From positions 124,001 through 188,000 of the forward strand of contig NZ_NJIF01000003.1 in the NCBI RefSeq assembly GCF_002209555.1: 64,000 nucleotides of DNA. The letters run 5' to 3'. The number at the start of each line of letters is the position of its first letter. The first letter of the stretch is position 1. The notes under the pieces were generated by a model, which did not search any database, was not told the DNA's origin, and saw only the letters and a list, made by a program, of their open reading frames with translations. Below are positions 47,117 to 56,078 of the stretch, piece after piece. The stretch comes from Achromobacter insolitus. GTDB taxonomy: Bacteria > Pseudomonadota > Gammaproteobacteria > Burkholderiales > Burkholderiaceae_B. The position numbers and the translations under genes are program-made.

Positions 47117-48037
47117 TTAACCGCCGGCCTTGGCGGCGGCCTGCCTGAGCTTGCCGCCGGATGGCGGCGAGTCGCTGCCCAGCAAGTGGCCGTTGACCTC
47201 GATGCCGTATAGCGAATCGTCGGAGTCATGGTACTTGGCCCGGGTTGCGGCGACCGATTCGGTATAGCGCGGGTCCTGGGGGCGCTCATGGGCATTCATG
47301 AAATAGGCGACGTCCCAGGCCTCCTGGTCGCTCAGCATGCCGGCCTGCCCTAGGGGCATGTTGGCCTTGATGAAGCCGGCCGCGTTGCCGATCTGGTGCA
47401 TGCCCGCGCCCCAATTGAAGGAGTCGGCTCCCCACAAGGCCGGGAACACCCAGTGCTTGCCGTTCTTCTGGCCCTGGCCTTCCGCTCCGTGGCAGACGGC
47501 GCAATACTGGGCGTAGACCTCGCTGCCGCGGACGTAGTCCGCCTTTTGGGCGGGCGGTGGCAGCTTGCGGTAGCCCTGGCCTTCCAGTACCACTCCGGTG
47601 GGGGCCTTGCTGGCCAGCCAGAACATATAGGTCTGCAGCGCGGTCAAGGTGGGATCGTCGGCGGGAGGCGCCTTGCCGTTCATGCTGAAGCGGAAGCAGC
47701 CTTGCAGGCGTTCGGCCAGCGTGTTGACGTGGCCGTTCTTGGCGCGATAGGCGGGATACAGCACATAGGCAGCCCACATCGGCGCGGAATCCGGGCGGCG
47801 GCCGGCGTCCAGGTGGCAACTGGCGCAATTCAGGTCGTTGCCGACGAACTTGCCGGCCTTCTGCGGGGTGTGCAGGAAAATCTGCTCGCCTTCGCGCACG
47901 GCGCGGCCGAAATCATTGTCCGGGATGGCGGCGGCGGACGGGGGCGTGAACGGCGGGCGCGGTTCGGCCGCGAACGCGGCAGCGGTGGCGAACAGGCAGG
48001 CGGCTGCGGACAACAGGCGCAGGTGCGTGGCGGTCAT
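47117..48037 (-). CDS. tsdA: Thiosulfate dehydrogenase TsdA-like dihaem cytochrome c
   Basis: A 306-aa periplasmic protein with a signal peptide (cleavage near residue 23) and two haem sites, CASCH at 71-75 and CAVCH at 179-183. The NCASCHLDAGR segment, the YRAKNGHVNTLAERL segment and CFRFSMNGK are TsdA hallmarks. Cys114 lies 43 residues after the first haem Cys, the same distance as the axial Cys ligand of the well-studied Allochromatium TsdA as I remember it. It joins two thiosulfates to tetrathionate and passes electrons to the partner cytochrome. The start at 48037 overlaps the upstream stop (ATGA). Confidence 0.8.
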   Translation of the reverse strand: MTATHLRLLSAAACLFATAAAFAAEPRPPFTPPSAAAIPDNDFGRAVREGEQIFLHTPQKAGKFVGNDLNCASCHLDAGRRPDSAPMWAAYVLYPAYRAKNGHVNTLAERLQGCFRFSMNGKAPPADDPTLTALQTYMFWLASKAPTGVVLEGQGYRKLPPPAQKADYVRGSEVYAQYCAVCHGAEGQGQKNGKHWVFPALWGADSFNWGAGMHQIGNAAGFIKANMPLGQAGMLSDQEAWDVAYFMNAHERPQDPRYTESVAATRAKYHDSDDSLYGIEVNGHLLGSDSPPSGGKLRQAAAKAGG

Positions 48038-48738
48038 TGTTTGGCTCCCGCGGCGGTGTTGGCTTGCGCGGCAAGCTGCTCGGCGGCCTTGGGCAGGCCG
48101 GCATAGTAGGCGGACACGGCGTCGATTTCGGCGCTGGAGAGGCGGGTGGCAACGGCTGGCATCAAGGCCAGCGGTCCGGGCGGGCGCTGGCCTTGCTGCC
48201 ACGCGCGCAGCTGGCTGGCAATGTAGGCTGCGGGCTGGCCCGCCAAGGCGGGAAAGTTGGCGCCGACACCGATGCCGCCCGGACCGTGGCACTGGTTGCA
48301 CGCCGGCACGTTCTTGTCCCAGGCCCCGCGGGTGGCCAGCCAGGCGCCGGTATCGCTGGGATTGACGGGGTGCATGGCGGTGGCGGCCAGCCTGTCGGTG
48401 TCCAGCGCTGACGGCAAGGTTGCGTAGTACTGTGCCACGGCCTTGCGCTGCGCCGGGTCCAGAGCCTTGGCGGTGGCCGCCATGACCGGACTGACGCGCG
48501 AGCCGTTGGCCATGGCTTCGAGCTGTTCATTCAAATAGGCGCTGCCCATGCCGGCCAGTTGGGGGAAGCCTGCGGCTGGATTGCCTTCGCCGCGGGCGCC
48601 GTGACAGGTGATACAGGCGGGCGCGCCGTTTGCGCCCTGGGTGCTGATCTGCTTGCCGTCCGGCGCGCTTTGCGCCCCGGCCGAGGCTGCAAACACCGCG
48701 CCCAGGATCAGCGCGCCGGGTAGGGACCGTGGGGTCAT
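48034..48738 (-). CDS. tsdB: Dihaem cytochrome c, TsdB-like partner
   Basis: A 234-aa periplasmic protein with a signal peptide cleaved after AGA (~22) and two class I cytochrome c domains, CITCH at 42-46 and CNQCH at 147-151. Each is followed by a GxPQLAG or FPALAG segment and a later Met ligand. TsdB is the electron acceptor of TsdA and is usually encoded just upstream of it, as here. Cytochrome c4-type carriers are similar in sequence, so the call depends partly on the neighbour. Confidence 0.75.
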   Translation of the reverse strand: MTPRSLPGALILGAVFAASAGAQSAPDGKQISTQGANGAPACITCHGARGEGNPAAGFPQLAGMGSAYLNEQLEAMANGSRVSPVMAATAKALDPAQRKAVAQYYATLPSALDTDRLAATAMHPVNPSDTGAWLATRGAWDKNVPACNQCHGPGGIGVGANFPALAGQPAAYIASQLRAWQQGQRPPGPLALMPAVATRLSSAEIDAVSAYYAGLPKAAEQLAAQANTAAGAKQ

Positions 48739-48792
48739 GGGAACCTTGCTCCAGTGATTATTGGATTTTTGGTAATAAGCTAATTTCTAATA

Positions 48793-48819
48793 ATTATATA
48801 AATACTTGTGACGGATCAA
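48793..48819 (-). promoter_or_regulatory. Candidate promoter of the tsdBA operon
   Basis: On the minus strand, TTGATC (48814-48819) is followed after 15 bp by TATAAT (48793-48798) in a markedly AT-rich stretch of the 251-bp divergent gap. The spacer is short for sigma-70, but a shifted TAATTA -10 gives 17 bp. Confidence 0.4.
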
Positions 48820-48989
48820 CACGAGATCGTCCATTTGATGGCACGTGCGATGCGTCCTGCAAGCGGTGCTGCAGAGTAATTTTTACTTGCGTGTGAAGGC
48901 TGCGCATATGTCACGGCTGGAACCTTCGCTTGCAGCATCGCCAGAATGATTCGGGTAGCATTTCGGCGATCGATAACAAGGAGAATCCG

Positions 48990-49760
48990 ATGCAAGCGAA
49001 CGAGATCGAACACCCGCGCGTGGCGCTGGTCACCGGCGCCGGTACCGGCATAGGCCGCGCGGTGGCGCTGGAATTCCTGGCGCAAGGTTATCGGGTCGTG
49101 CTGGCCGGCCGCCGCCGCGAACCCCTGGAAGCCACTCGCACGGCAGCGGGCGAGGACGGAGTGAGGGCGCTGGTCGTCCCCACTGACGTATCCGATGAAC
49201 AGGCCGTGCGCGAACTCTTCGACTCCACGCAGCGTGAATATGGCCGCCTGGACGTGCTTTTCAATAATGCCGGGCGCGGCGCGCCGGCCATGCCCATCGA
49301 AGAATTGCCCGTGGCCGTCTGGCGCGAGGTGGTGGACACCAACCTGACGGGCATGTTCCTGTGCGCGCAGGCCGCCATACGCGTCATGAAAGCGCAAAAC
49401 CCGCGCGGCGGGCGCATCATCAATAACGGTTCGATCTCGGCGCATGCGCCGCGGCCGTTCTCCATCGCCTATACCGCCACCAAGCATGCGGTGACCGGGC
49501 TGACCAAGTCGATTTCGCTGGATTGCCGGCCTTACAACATCGCCTGCGGGCAGATCGATATCGGCAATGCCGCGACCGACATGACCGAGCGCATGGCGGC
49601 CGGCATCCTGCAGGCCGATGGCAGCACCAAGGTAGAGCCGCGCATGGACGTGGCGCACGTGGCGCAGGCGGTTGCCGCCATGGCGCGCCTGCCGCTGGAG
49701 GCCAATGTGCAATTCATGACCATCATGGCGACCAACATGCCCTTCGTGGGCCGGGGCTGA
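48990..49760 (+). CDS. Short-chain dehydrogenase/reductase (SDR)
   Basis: A 256-aa classical SDR. Cofactor motif TGAGTGIG is at 15-22, NNAG in the fourth strand, and the catalytic Ser (NNGSISA) and YTATK supply the Ser-Tyr-Lys triad. AAGGAGA precedes the ATG at 48990; the longer frame from 48930 has no ribosome-binding support. It is divergent from tsdBA, and the substrate cannot be inferred. Confidence 0.88.
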   Translation: MQANEIEHPRVALVTGAGTGIGRAVALEFLAQGYRVVLAGRRREPLEATRTAAGEDGVRALVVPTDVSDEQAVRELFDSTQREYGRLDVLFNNAGRGAPAMPIEELPVAVWREVVDTNLTGMFLCAQAAIRVMKAQNPRGGRIINNGSISAHAPRPFSIAYTATKHAVTGLTKSISLDCRPYNIACGQIDIGNAATDMTERMAAGILQADGSTKVEPRMDVAHVAQAVAAMARLPLEANVQFMTIMATNMPFVGRG

Positions 49761-49768
49761 AACGCGTC

Positions 49769-49813
49769 CAGCCTGCGGCGGCATGTCCATTCCGGACTGG
49801 CCGCGGCAGGCTG
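49769..49813. terminator. Hairpin between the SDR and NlpC/P60 genes
   Basis: CAGCCTGC/GCAGGCTG (49769-49776 with 49806-49813) plus inner GGC/GCC pairing lies between convergent genes. Confidence 0.5.
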
Positions 49814-49865
49814 TGGTGGTGCCGCCCCTTGGGCGGGCGCGAGTGGCGCCGCCCGGATCTTGCCG

Positions 49866-50465
49866 TCAGCGCGGAGATGCCTGGGCCAGCATCTGGCCGG
49901 GCTGGGTATCCAGATAGCGCCGTGCGCCGACGTAGCGCTTGTTCCAGTACGGATTCTTCATTTCATCCACGCGGACCTTGGTGCCGCGGCGCGGGGCGTG
50001 GACGAACTTGTTCTGGCCGATGTAGATGCCGACGTGCGAGGTCACGCCTCGGCCGCGCGTGGCAAAAAACACCAGGTCGCCAGGGCGAAGCTCCTTCTTG
50101 TCGCCGACGGATTCACCCGCGGTGCGCTGGGCGCGCGCCGTGCGGGGCAGTTCCAGGCCGGCGATCTCGCGGAATACATACAACACCAGTCCGCTGCAAT
50201 CGAAGCCCTCGGCGTCATCGCCGCCCCAGCTGTAGGGAGTGCCGATGGCCTCCAGGCCGGCTTGCACGACGCGGTCGCGCAGGGTGGGAACGGTGGGCTC
50301 CTGCGCCAGGCGCAGGCCGGTGAGCGAGGGGCGGGCCTGCTCGGGGCGGATGGACGCCTGAGCGGCGTCGGGAATCCAGGAAAGCGTCAGGGCAATGATG
50401 GGTGCTGACAGGAATACGGGAATGCGTAGTTTGGCAATTCGGGCTTTTCGCGTGGGCGGCGTCAT
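49866..50465 (-). CDS. NlpC/P60-family cell-wall endopeptidase (C40)
   Basis: A 199-aa protein with an N-terminal signal sequence or anchor (~14-38) and a C-terminal NlpC/P60 domain. The catalytic Cys90 is in FDCSGLV, His144 in SHVGIYIG and the third polar residue His156 in FVHAP. Such enzymes cut peptide cross-links in peptidoglycan (MepS/Spr type). There is no lipobox, so it is probably periplasmic rather than a lipoprotein. Confidence 0.9.
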   Translation of the reverse strand: MTPPTRKARIAKLRIPVFLSAPIIALTLSWIPDAAQASIRPEQARPSLTGLRLAQEPTVPTLRDRVVQAGLEAIGTPYSWGGDDAEGFDCSGLVLYVFREIAGLELPRTARAQRTAGESVGDKKELRPGDLVFFATRGRGVTSHVGIYIGQNKFVHAPRRGTKVRVDEMKNPYWNKRYVGARRYLDTQPGQMLAQASPR

Positions 50466-50570
50466 TACGTCACTTCAAAAATCGGAGTGGGCGGCATGGC
50501 TTTGCCTGGACAGGCAAGCCGGCGGAAAGGGGGCATCTCCGGGACGCAAAACCCCGGACTGCCATGTGAT

Positions 50571-50595
50571 TGTAATGGAATAATGTTTCATTACA
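50571..50595. promoter_or_regulatory. Inverted repeat in the NlpC/P60-amn gap
   Basis: TGTAATG/CATTACA (50571-50577 with 50589-50595) has perfect 7-bp arms and an 11-bp spacer in the 310-bp divergent gap 50466-50775. It looks like a repressor operator for one or both genes. Nothing else that I can name lies in this gap. Confidence 0.4.
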
Positions 50596-50775
50596 TTTGT
50601 AGTGCAATGCAGCATTCTTGTCCGTGAAAGTTACTGCGTCCGCAGGCCATCGACTCCTCGAATATGACACTTCATCTTCCGCGGGCTCGGGCATAATCGT
50701 CGCCATCGGCCCTGCGGCCCGGCAAGCCGGCAGCGGCCGCGGTTACAGATAAGATGAGAAGCGGAGTAAAGCTCG

Positions 50776-52275
50776 ATGATGAACGCAGTGCACCCTTTGT
50801 CTTCCATGAGCCGGCCGGAAGCCTTGCCCTTCGAGCCGTTCCAGGACGCTGTGGCGGCGGTGGAGCGCCTGATTGAAATCTATGCGCGCAATACGGCTTT
50901 CCTGCGCGCCGCCTTCCGCGAAGTGCTGAAAGGCTCCAGCACCGGCCGCGAGCGCGCCCGGGCCTACTATCCCGCCATCCGTATCGTCGTGGAAACCTAC
51001 GATCCCATCGATACGCGGCTGTCGTACGGTCACGTGGCCGAGCCGGGCGTCTACCAGACCACCGTCACGCAGCCGGCGCTGTTTCGCGATTACCTGATAG
51101 AGCAGGTAAGCCAGCTGTTGCAGAATCATCGGGTAGCGGTGGAGGTCGGAGAATCCGATTCCCCCATCCCGCTGCATTTTGCCTTCCCCGAAGGCGCCTA
51201 CGTCGAAGGCGAGCACCTGGAAGCCTTGAAGCGGCCCCTGCGCGACCTGTTCGACGTGCCCGACCTGGCGGTGACAGACGACGCCATCGTCAACGGTTCG
51301 TGGCGCGGCAAGGAAGGCGAGCCGAAGCCGCTGGCGCCGTTCACGGCCCAGCGCGTGGATTATTCGCTGCATCGCCTGCAGCACTACACCGCGACCGCTC
51401 CGGCGCACTTCCAGAACTTCGTGTTGTTCACCAACTACCAGTTCTACGTGGATGAGTTCTGCGCTCGCGCCCGGGCCTTGATGGCCAGCGGCAACGAAGA
51501 CTACGACATGCTGGTCGAGCCAGGCAATCGCATCACGCGCAGGGGTGAAAGCGGGCCTGGCGACGAGGACCAGGCCATCCGCCTGCCCCAAATGCCCGCG
51601 TATCACCTGGTGCGCGGGGACCATTCCGGCATCACGCTCGTGAACATAGGCGTGGGCCCGTCCAACGCCAAGACCATTACGGACCACATCGCGGTGCTGC
51701 GCCCGCATGCCTGGCTGATGCTGGGCCACTGCGCCGGCTTGCGCGACTCCCAACGGCTGGGCGACTACGTGCTGGCGCATGGTTACGTGCGCGAAGACCA
51801 CGTCCTGGACGACGACCTGCCCACCTGGGTGCCGGTGCCCGCGCTGGCCGAGGTGCAGGTCGCGCTGGAGCAGGCGGTCGAAGAGGTGGCGGGGCTGTCC
51901 GGCTGGGATCTGAAGCGCATCATGCGCACGGGCACCGTCGCGACCATCGACAACCGCAACTGGGAACTGCGCGACCATCTGGAACTGGTGGAGCGTTTTG
52001 CGCAGTCCCGCGCCATCGCGCTGGACATGGAGTCCGCCACCATCGCGGCCAACGGCTTTCGTTTCCGGGTACCGTATGGCACTTTGCTGTGCGTGTCGGA
52101 CAAGCCGCTGCATGGCGAGCTGAAGTTGCCCGGCATGGCCAGCGCCTTCTATCGCCGACAGGTGAACCAGCATCTGGAGATCGGCATCCGCGCCCTGGAA
52201 CGGCTGCGCGACATGCCGCCGGAGCGCCTGCATTCGCGCAAGCTGCGTACCTTCATGGAAACGGCGTTTCAATAG
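50776..52275 (+). CDS. amn: AMP nucleosidase Amn
   Basis: A 499-aa protein, normal for Amn. The N-terminal regulatory domain (PFQDAVAAVERL, YYPAIRIVV) precedes the nucleoside-phosphorylase-like catalytic domain (NIGVGPSNAKTITDHIAVLRP, LMLGHCAGLR, LDMESATIAANG). It hydrolyses AMP to adenine and ribose-5-phosphate, tuning the adenylate pool. It is transcribed alone, divergent from the NlpC/P60 gene. Confidence 0.95.
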   Translation: MMNAVHPLSSMSRPEALPFEPFQDAVAAVERLIEIYARNTAFLRAAFREVLKGSSTGRERARAYYPAIRIVVETYDPIDTRLSYGHVAEPGVYQTTVTQPALFRDYLIEQVSQLLQNHRVAVEVGESDSPIPLHFAFPEGAYVEGEHLEALKRPLRDLFDVPDLAVTDDAIVNGSWRGKEGEPKPLAPFTAQRVDYSLHRLQHYTATAPAHFQNFVLFTNYQFYVDEFCARARALMASGNEDYDMLVEPGNRITRRGESGPGDEDQAIRLPQMPAYHLVRGDHSGITLVNIGVGPSNAKTITDHIAVLRPHAWLMLGHCAGLRDSQRLGDYVLAHGYVREDHVLDDDLPTWVPVPALAEVQVALEQAVEEVAGLSGWDLKRIMRTGTVATIDNRNWELRDHLELVERFAQSRAIALDMESATIAANGFRFRVPYGTLLCVSDKPLHGELKLPGMASAFYRRQVNQHLEIGIRALERLRDMPPERLHSRKLRTFMETAFQ

Positions 52276-52409
52276 GTGTCTTGATCCGTCCCCGAGGCCG
52301 TCCGATTTCACCGGATGGGGCCTCTTGCGCTATTCTCGCCGGTTGCTTGGAAATTCCCAGGCACCTGGCGCTGCGCGCGGGTGCCTTCATGACCTGAAGG
52401 AAATGCATT

Positions 52410-53969
52410 TTGGCACCATCGGAACACGATGAACGTCGCTCTGGCGGCACGCGCGAGGCGAAGGCGGATCGGCCTTCCGAACTGCGCCGCACGCTGTCCG
52501 CGCGCCACCTGACCATGATCGCGGTAGGTGGGTCGATCGGCACCGGCTTGTTCGTGGCCTCGGGCGCGACGATCGCCAAGGCCGGGCCGGGCGGGGCGTT
52601 GCTGGGCTATGTGCTGATCGGCATCATGGTCTATTTCCTGATGACAAGCCTGGGCGAGCTGGCTGCCGCCATGCCGGTTTCGGGGTCTTTCTCCACCTAC
52701 GGCGCCCGCTACGTCGAAGACGGCTTCGGTTTCGCCCTGGGCTGGAACTATTGGTACAACTGGGCAGTGACCGTTGCCGTGGACCTGGTGGCGGCGCAGC
52801 TTGTCATGGCTTACTGGTTTCCGGACGTGCCCGGCTTCTACTGGAGCGCCTTGTTCCTGGCGATCACCTTCGGCCTGAACGCCATGTCGGCGCGCGGCTT
52901 CGGCGAGGCCGAGTTCTGGTTTGCGCTGATCAAGGTCATCGCCGTGCTGGCCTTCGTGGCGATGGGCGTGATGATGCTGCTGGGCATTATCCGTGGCGGC
53001 GAGACCGGCGGCCTGGCCAACTGGACCGTGGGCGACGCGCCTTTTTCCGGTGGCTTCGCGGCGCTGATCGGCGTGGCCATGGTGGTCGGTTTTTCCTTCC
53101 AGGGCACCGAGCTCATTGGCATCGCCGCGGGCGAATCCAAGGACCCGGCGCGCAACCTGCCGCGCGCGGTGCGCCAGGTGTTCTGGCGCATTCTGCTGTT
53201 CTATGTGGCGGCCATCCTGGTCATCGGCCTGCTCATTCCCTATACCGACCCGCATCTGCTGCGCAACGAGGTCGAGGACATCAGCGTCAGCCCCTTTGCC
53301 CTGATTTTCGAGCGCGCCGGTCTGCTGGGGGCGGCCTCCATCATGAACGCAGTGGTGCTGACGTCGGTGCTGTCTGCCGGCAATTCCGGCATGTATGCCG
53401 CCACGCGCATGCTCTACAGCCTGGCGCGGGAAGGCAAGGCGCCACGCATCTTCGGCCGGATCTCGCGCAGCGGCGTGCCGCTGTGGGCGCTGCTGGCGAC
53501 GACCGCCGTGGCCGCGCTGTGCTTTTTCACCTTTGTCTTCAGCCCTAACGCAGTCTATATCTGGCTGCTCAACACCTCGGGCATGACGGGCTTCATCGCG
53601 TGGCTAGGCATCGCCATCAGCCACTATCGCTTCCGTCGCGGTTACGTAAAGCAAGGCCACAACCTGGCCGATCTGCCCTATGTGTCGCCGTTCTTTCCAT
53701 TTGGACCGATTTTTGCTTTCGTGTTGTGCCTGATTATCACGCTGGGGCAGAACTACCAGGCCTTCCTGCAAGACAAGATCAACTGGGGCGGGGTGGTCGC
53801 GACCTATATCGGCATCCCGTTGTTCCTGCTGATCTGGGCCGGTTACAGGTTGGTGCGCGGCTCGCGCTTTGTGAGCTACCGCGACATGCATTTCCCCGAC
53901 GCGCGGGCGCGTAGCGCTTATCTGGATTCGGCGCTGCGCGGCGAGCCCGCGGCGGGCGAGGCGCGTTGA
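52410..53969 (+). CDS. Amino acid permease, APC family (LysP-like)
   Basis: A 519-aa membrane protein with about 12 hydrophobic segments. The N-terminal RHLTMIAVGGSIGTGLFVASGA and FQGTELIGIAAGESKDP segments belong to the amino acid/polyamine/organocation family, closest in style to the lysine permease. It begins with TTG at 52410, nine bases after GAAGG; no in-frame ATG occurs before the first membrane segment. It imports an amino acid by proton symport, lysine being a reasonable guess. Confidence 0.87.
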   Translation: MAPSEHDERRSGGTREAKADRPSELRRTLSARHLTMIAVGGSIGTGLFVASGATIAKAGPGGALLGYVLIGIMVYFLMTSLGELAAAMPVSGSFSTYGARYVEDGFGFALGWNYWYNWAVTVAVDLVAAQLVMAYWFPDVPGFYWSALFLAITFGLNAMSARGFGEAEFWFALIKVIAVLAFVAMGVMMLLGIIRGGETGGLANWTVGDAPFSGGFAALIGVAMVVGFSFQGTELIGIAAGESKDPARNLPRAVRQVFWRILLFYVAAILVIGLLIPYTDPHLLRNEVEDISVSPFALIFERAGLLGAASIMNAVVLTSVLSAGNSGMYAATRMLYSLAREGKAPRIFGRISRSGVPLWALLATTAVAALCFFTFVFSPNAVYIWLLNTSGMTGFIAWLGIAISHYRFRRGYVKQGHNLADLPYVSPFFPFGPIFAFVLCLIITLGQNYQAFLQDKINWGGVVATYIGIPLFLLIWAGYRLVRGSRFVSYRDMHFPDARARSAYLDSALRGEPAAGEAR

Positions 53970-54160
53970 AGGCTGGTCAAGCCAGCGCTTCGATGACGGC
54001 TTCCGGGTTACGTTCGATGACGTTACGTAGTACCAGGGCAGGACCGCGCGGTGAGCGATCACCGCTTTCCCGTGCCGAAGCGTCGCCGTCAATGTAAGGG
54101 CGGCGGCCGTGGCCTTGGCACGGGCGGGCGCGGACAAGTAAGCCGTCGCCCGTGGGCCGG

Positions 54161-55093
54161 TTACTCGATGTTCTGCGCCTGTTCCCGCATTTGCTCGATC
54201 AGCAGCTTGAGGTCCATGGCTGCGCGGGTGACTTCCATGCTGCCGGCCTTGGAGCCCAGCGTGTTGGCTTCACGGTTCATTTCCTGGAACAGGAAGTCCA
54301 GGCGCTTACCGGCGCTGCCGGCGTTTTTCTTGCCGGCAGTCTGCTTGCCGCCGCCATCGCCCAGGAGGTGGCGCAACTCTTCCAGGTGCGAGCGCAAGCG
54401 CGAAAGCTCTTCCGCCACATCGATGCGCAGCGCAAAAAGGTTTGCCTCCTGGGACAGGCGTTCCGACAGTTCCGCGCCCGAAATATGGGTGAAGCCGCCG
54501 GGGAAAGCGGATTCCACGCTTTCGCGCAGCTTGGCGGCGAGTTTGTCGCGGTGGTCGGCCAGCAGTTGAGGCAGGTGTGCCTGCACCAGCTCCACGATGC
54601 GCGCTACGCCATCGGCGCACTCGCGCATCATGCCGGCCAGGCGTTCGCCTTCGCGCTCGCGGCCTTCCTGCAGTTGCGTCAGCGCCTGTTGGGCGGCCTG
54701 CAAGCAGGCGGCGCCCCAGACCTGCGGGTCGAGCGCGTCGTTGGCGCGCTGCCCGGGCCAGTTGAACAGTTCGACCAGGCGCGGGGCGGCGATGTCCGGG
54801 AGGATGCGGCGTGCCGCCTGCAACTGTTCGGCCAGGCTTTCCAGCCAGGCGGGTTCCAGCTTGGACAGGTCGGTGCTGGCATTGCGCGTATAGGAAACGC
54901 GGATTTCGACCTTGCCTCGCGCCAGGTTGGCGGTCAGCAGTTCGCGCAGCGGCGTTTCCACGTGGCGCAACTCGTCGGGCAGACGGAAATAGAGGTCGAG
55001 GAAGCGGCTGTTGACGCTGCGGAATTCGAGCGCAAGCGTGCCTTGCTCGAGGTCTGCGCGGGCGTTGCCGAAAGCGGTCATGCTGCGAATCAT
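54161..55093 (-). CDS. yicC: YicC-family endoribonuclease
   Basis: A 310-aa protein of the YicC/YloC family. The start at 55093 gives MIRSMTAFGNAR, the family N-terminus; the C-terminus carries LDFLFQEMNREANTLGSKA and the metal-binding MKLLIEQMREQ-type helix. E. coli YicC is reported to be an RNase that affects small RNAs. It is divergent from rph. Forty upstream codons of open frame overlap the rph promoter region and were excluded. Confidence 0.93.
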   Translation of the reverse strand: MIRSMTAFGNARADLEQGTLALEFRSVNSRFLDLYFRLPDELRHVETPLRELLTANLARGKVEIRVSYTRNASTDLSKLEPAWLESLAEQLQAARRILPDIAAPRLVELFNWPGQRANDALDPQVWGAACLQAAQQALTQLQEGREREGERLAGMMRECADGVARIVELVQAHLPQLLADHRDKLAAKLRESVESAFPGGFTHISGAELSERLSQEANLFALRIDVAEELSRLRSHLEELRHLLGDGGGKQTAGKKNAGSAGKRLDFLFQEMNREANTLGSKAGSMEVTRAAMDLKLLIEQMREQAQNIE

Positions 55094-55278
55094 GATTTGC
55101 GTGTCCTGGAAATGCTTTTTATTGGGAGCCGGTGGTGCCGGCGGCCGCGCCAGCCGGGTTTTCGGCGCGGAAACAGGGGTTTGTACCGGTTGTATCGCGG
55201 CAGGATACTCCAAGCGGCGCTTTCCTGCGGGCCAGCCCGTACAATGCGGCGGATCTAAGCCACGTCTGGAGTTTGCCT

Positions 55279-56013
55279 GTGACCACTACCCCCGCCATCG
55301 CCCGTCCCTCGGGCCGCGCCGTCGACGAATTGCGGCCGTTCAGCCTGGAGCGCGGATTCACGCGCTACGCCGAAGGTTCGGTGCTGGTGAAGGCTGGCAA
55401 TACCCATGTGTTGTGCACGGCCAGCGTATTAGAGAAAGTACCGCCTTTCCTGAAGGGGAAGGGGGAAGGCTGGGTAACGGCTGAATACGGCATGTTGCCG
55501 CGGGCCACCCACACGCGGGGCGACCGTGAGGCGGCGCGGGGCAAGCAAAGCGGCCGGACCCAGGAAATCCAGCGCTTGATCGGCCGCAGTCTGCGCGCGG
55601 TGTTCGACATGAAGGCGCTGGGCGAGCGCACGCTGCATCTGGATTGCGACGTCTTGCAGGCAGACGGCGGCACGCGCTGCGCCAGCATTACCGGCGCCTG
55701 GGTGGCGGCGGCCGATGCCGTTGCGTTGTTGATGAAGCGCGGCGACCTCGCCGCGAATCCGATCCGTGATGCGGTCGCGGCTGTGTCCGTCGGCCTGGTG
55801 CAGGGCCGCGCCGTGCTGGACCTGGATTACGAGGAAGACTCGGCCTGCGACGCCGACGTGAATGTGATCATGACCGGTAGCGGGGCGTTCGTGGAAGTGC
55901 AGGGCACGGGCGAGGGCGCGACCTTTACCCGCGCGGAGCTGGACACGATGCTGGTGCTGGCCGAAAGCGGCATCGCGGGCCTGGTGCGCGCGCAGCGCGC
56001 TGCGCTGGCCTGA
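55279..56013 (+). CDS. rph: Ribonuclease PH
   Basis: A 244-aa phosphorolytic 3'-5' exoribonuclease. [29 protein letters not shown] at the start, [29 protein letters not shown] and [12 protein letters not shown] are family motifs. It trims tRNA 3' ends. The GTG at 55279 lies eight bases after TGGAG and gives the standard N-terminus; the longer frame back to 55132 overlaps yicC regulatory DNA. Confidence 0.95.
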   Translation: MTTTPAIARPSGRAVDELRPFSLERGFTRYAEGSVLVKAGNTHVLCTASVLEKVPPFLKGKGEGWVTAEYGMLPRATHTRGDREAARGKQSGRTQEIQRLIGRSLRAVFDMKALGERTLHLDCDVLQADGGTRCASITGAWVAAADAVALLMKRGDLAANPIRDAVAAVSVGLVQGRAVLDLDYEEDSACDADVNVIMTGSGAFVEVQGTGEGATFTRAELDTMLVLAESGIAGLVRAQRAALA

Positions 56014-56029
56014 TCGGCATCAAAAGAAA

Positions 56030-56060
56030 CGGGTTGGACGCGGACCCCGCGGCCAACCCG
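56030..56060. terminator. Hairpin between rph and the PrpD-like gene
   Basis: CGGGTTGG/CCAACCCG (56030-56037 with 56053-56060) with a GC-rich loop lies between convergent genes. Confidence 0.6.
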
Positions 56061-56078
56061 TAGATTCGGCGACGGGCT

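Noticed and set aside
48806..48819. FNR/CRP-like site (TTGTG-N4-ATCAA) upstream of tsdBA
   Set aside because: Only one half-site is good, and its position overlaps the probable -35 rather than fitting an activator site; kept only as part of the promoter call.
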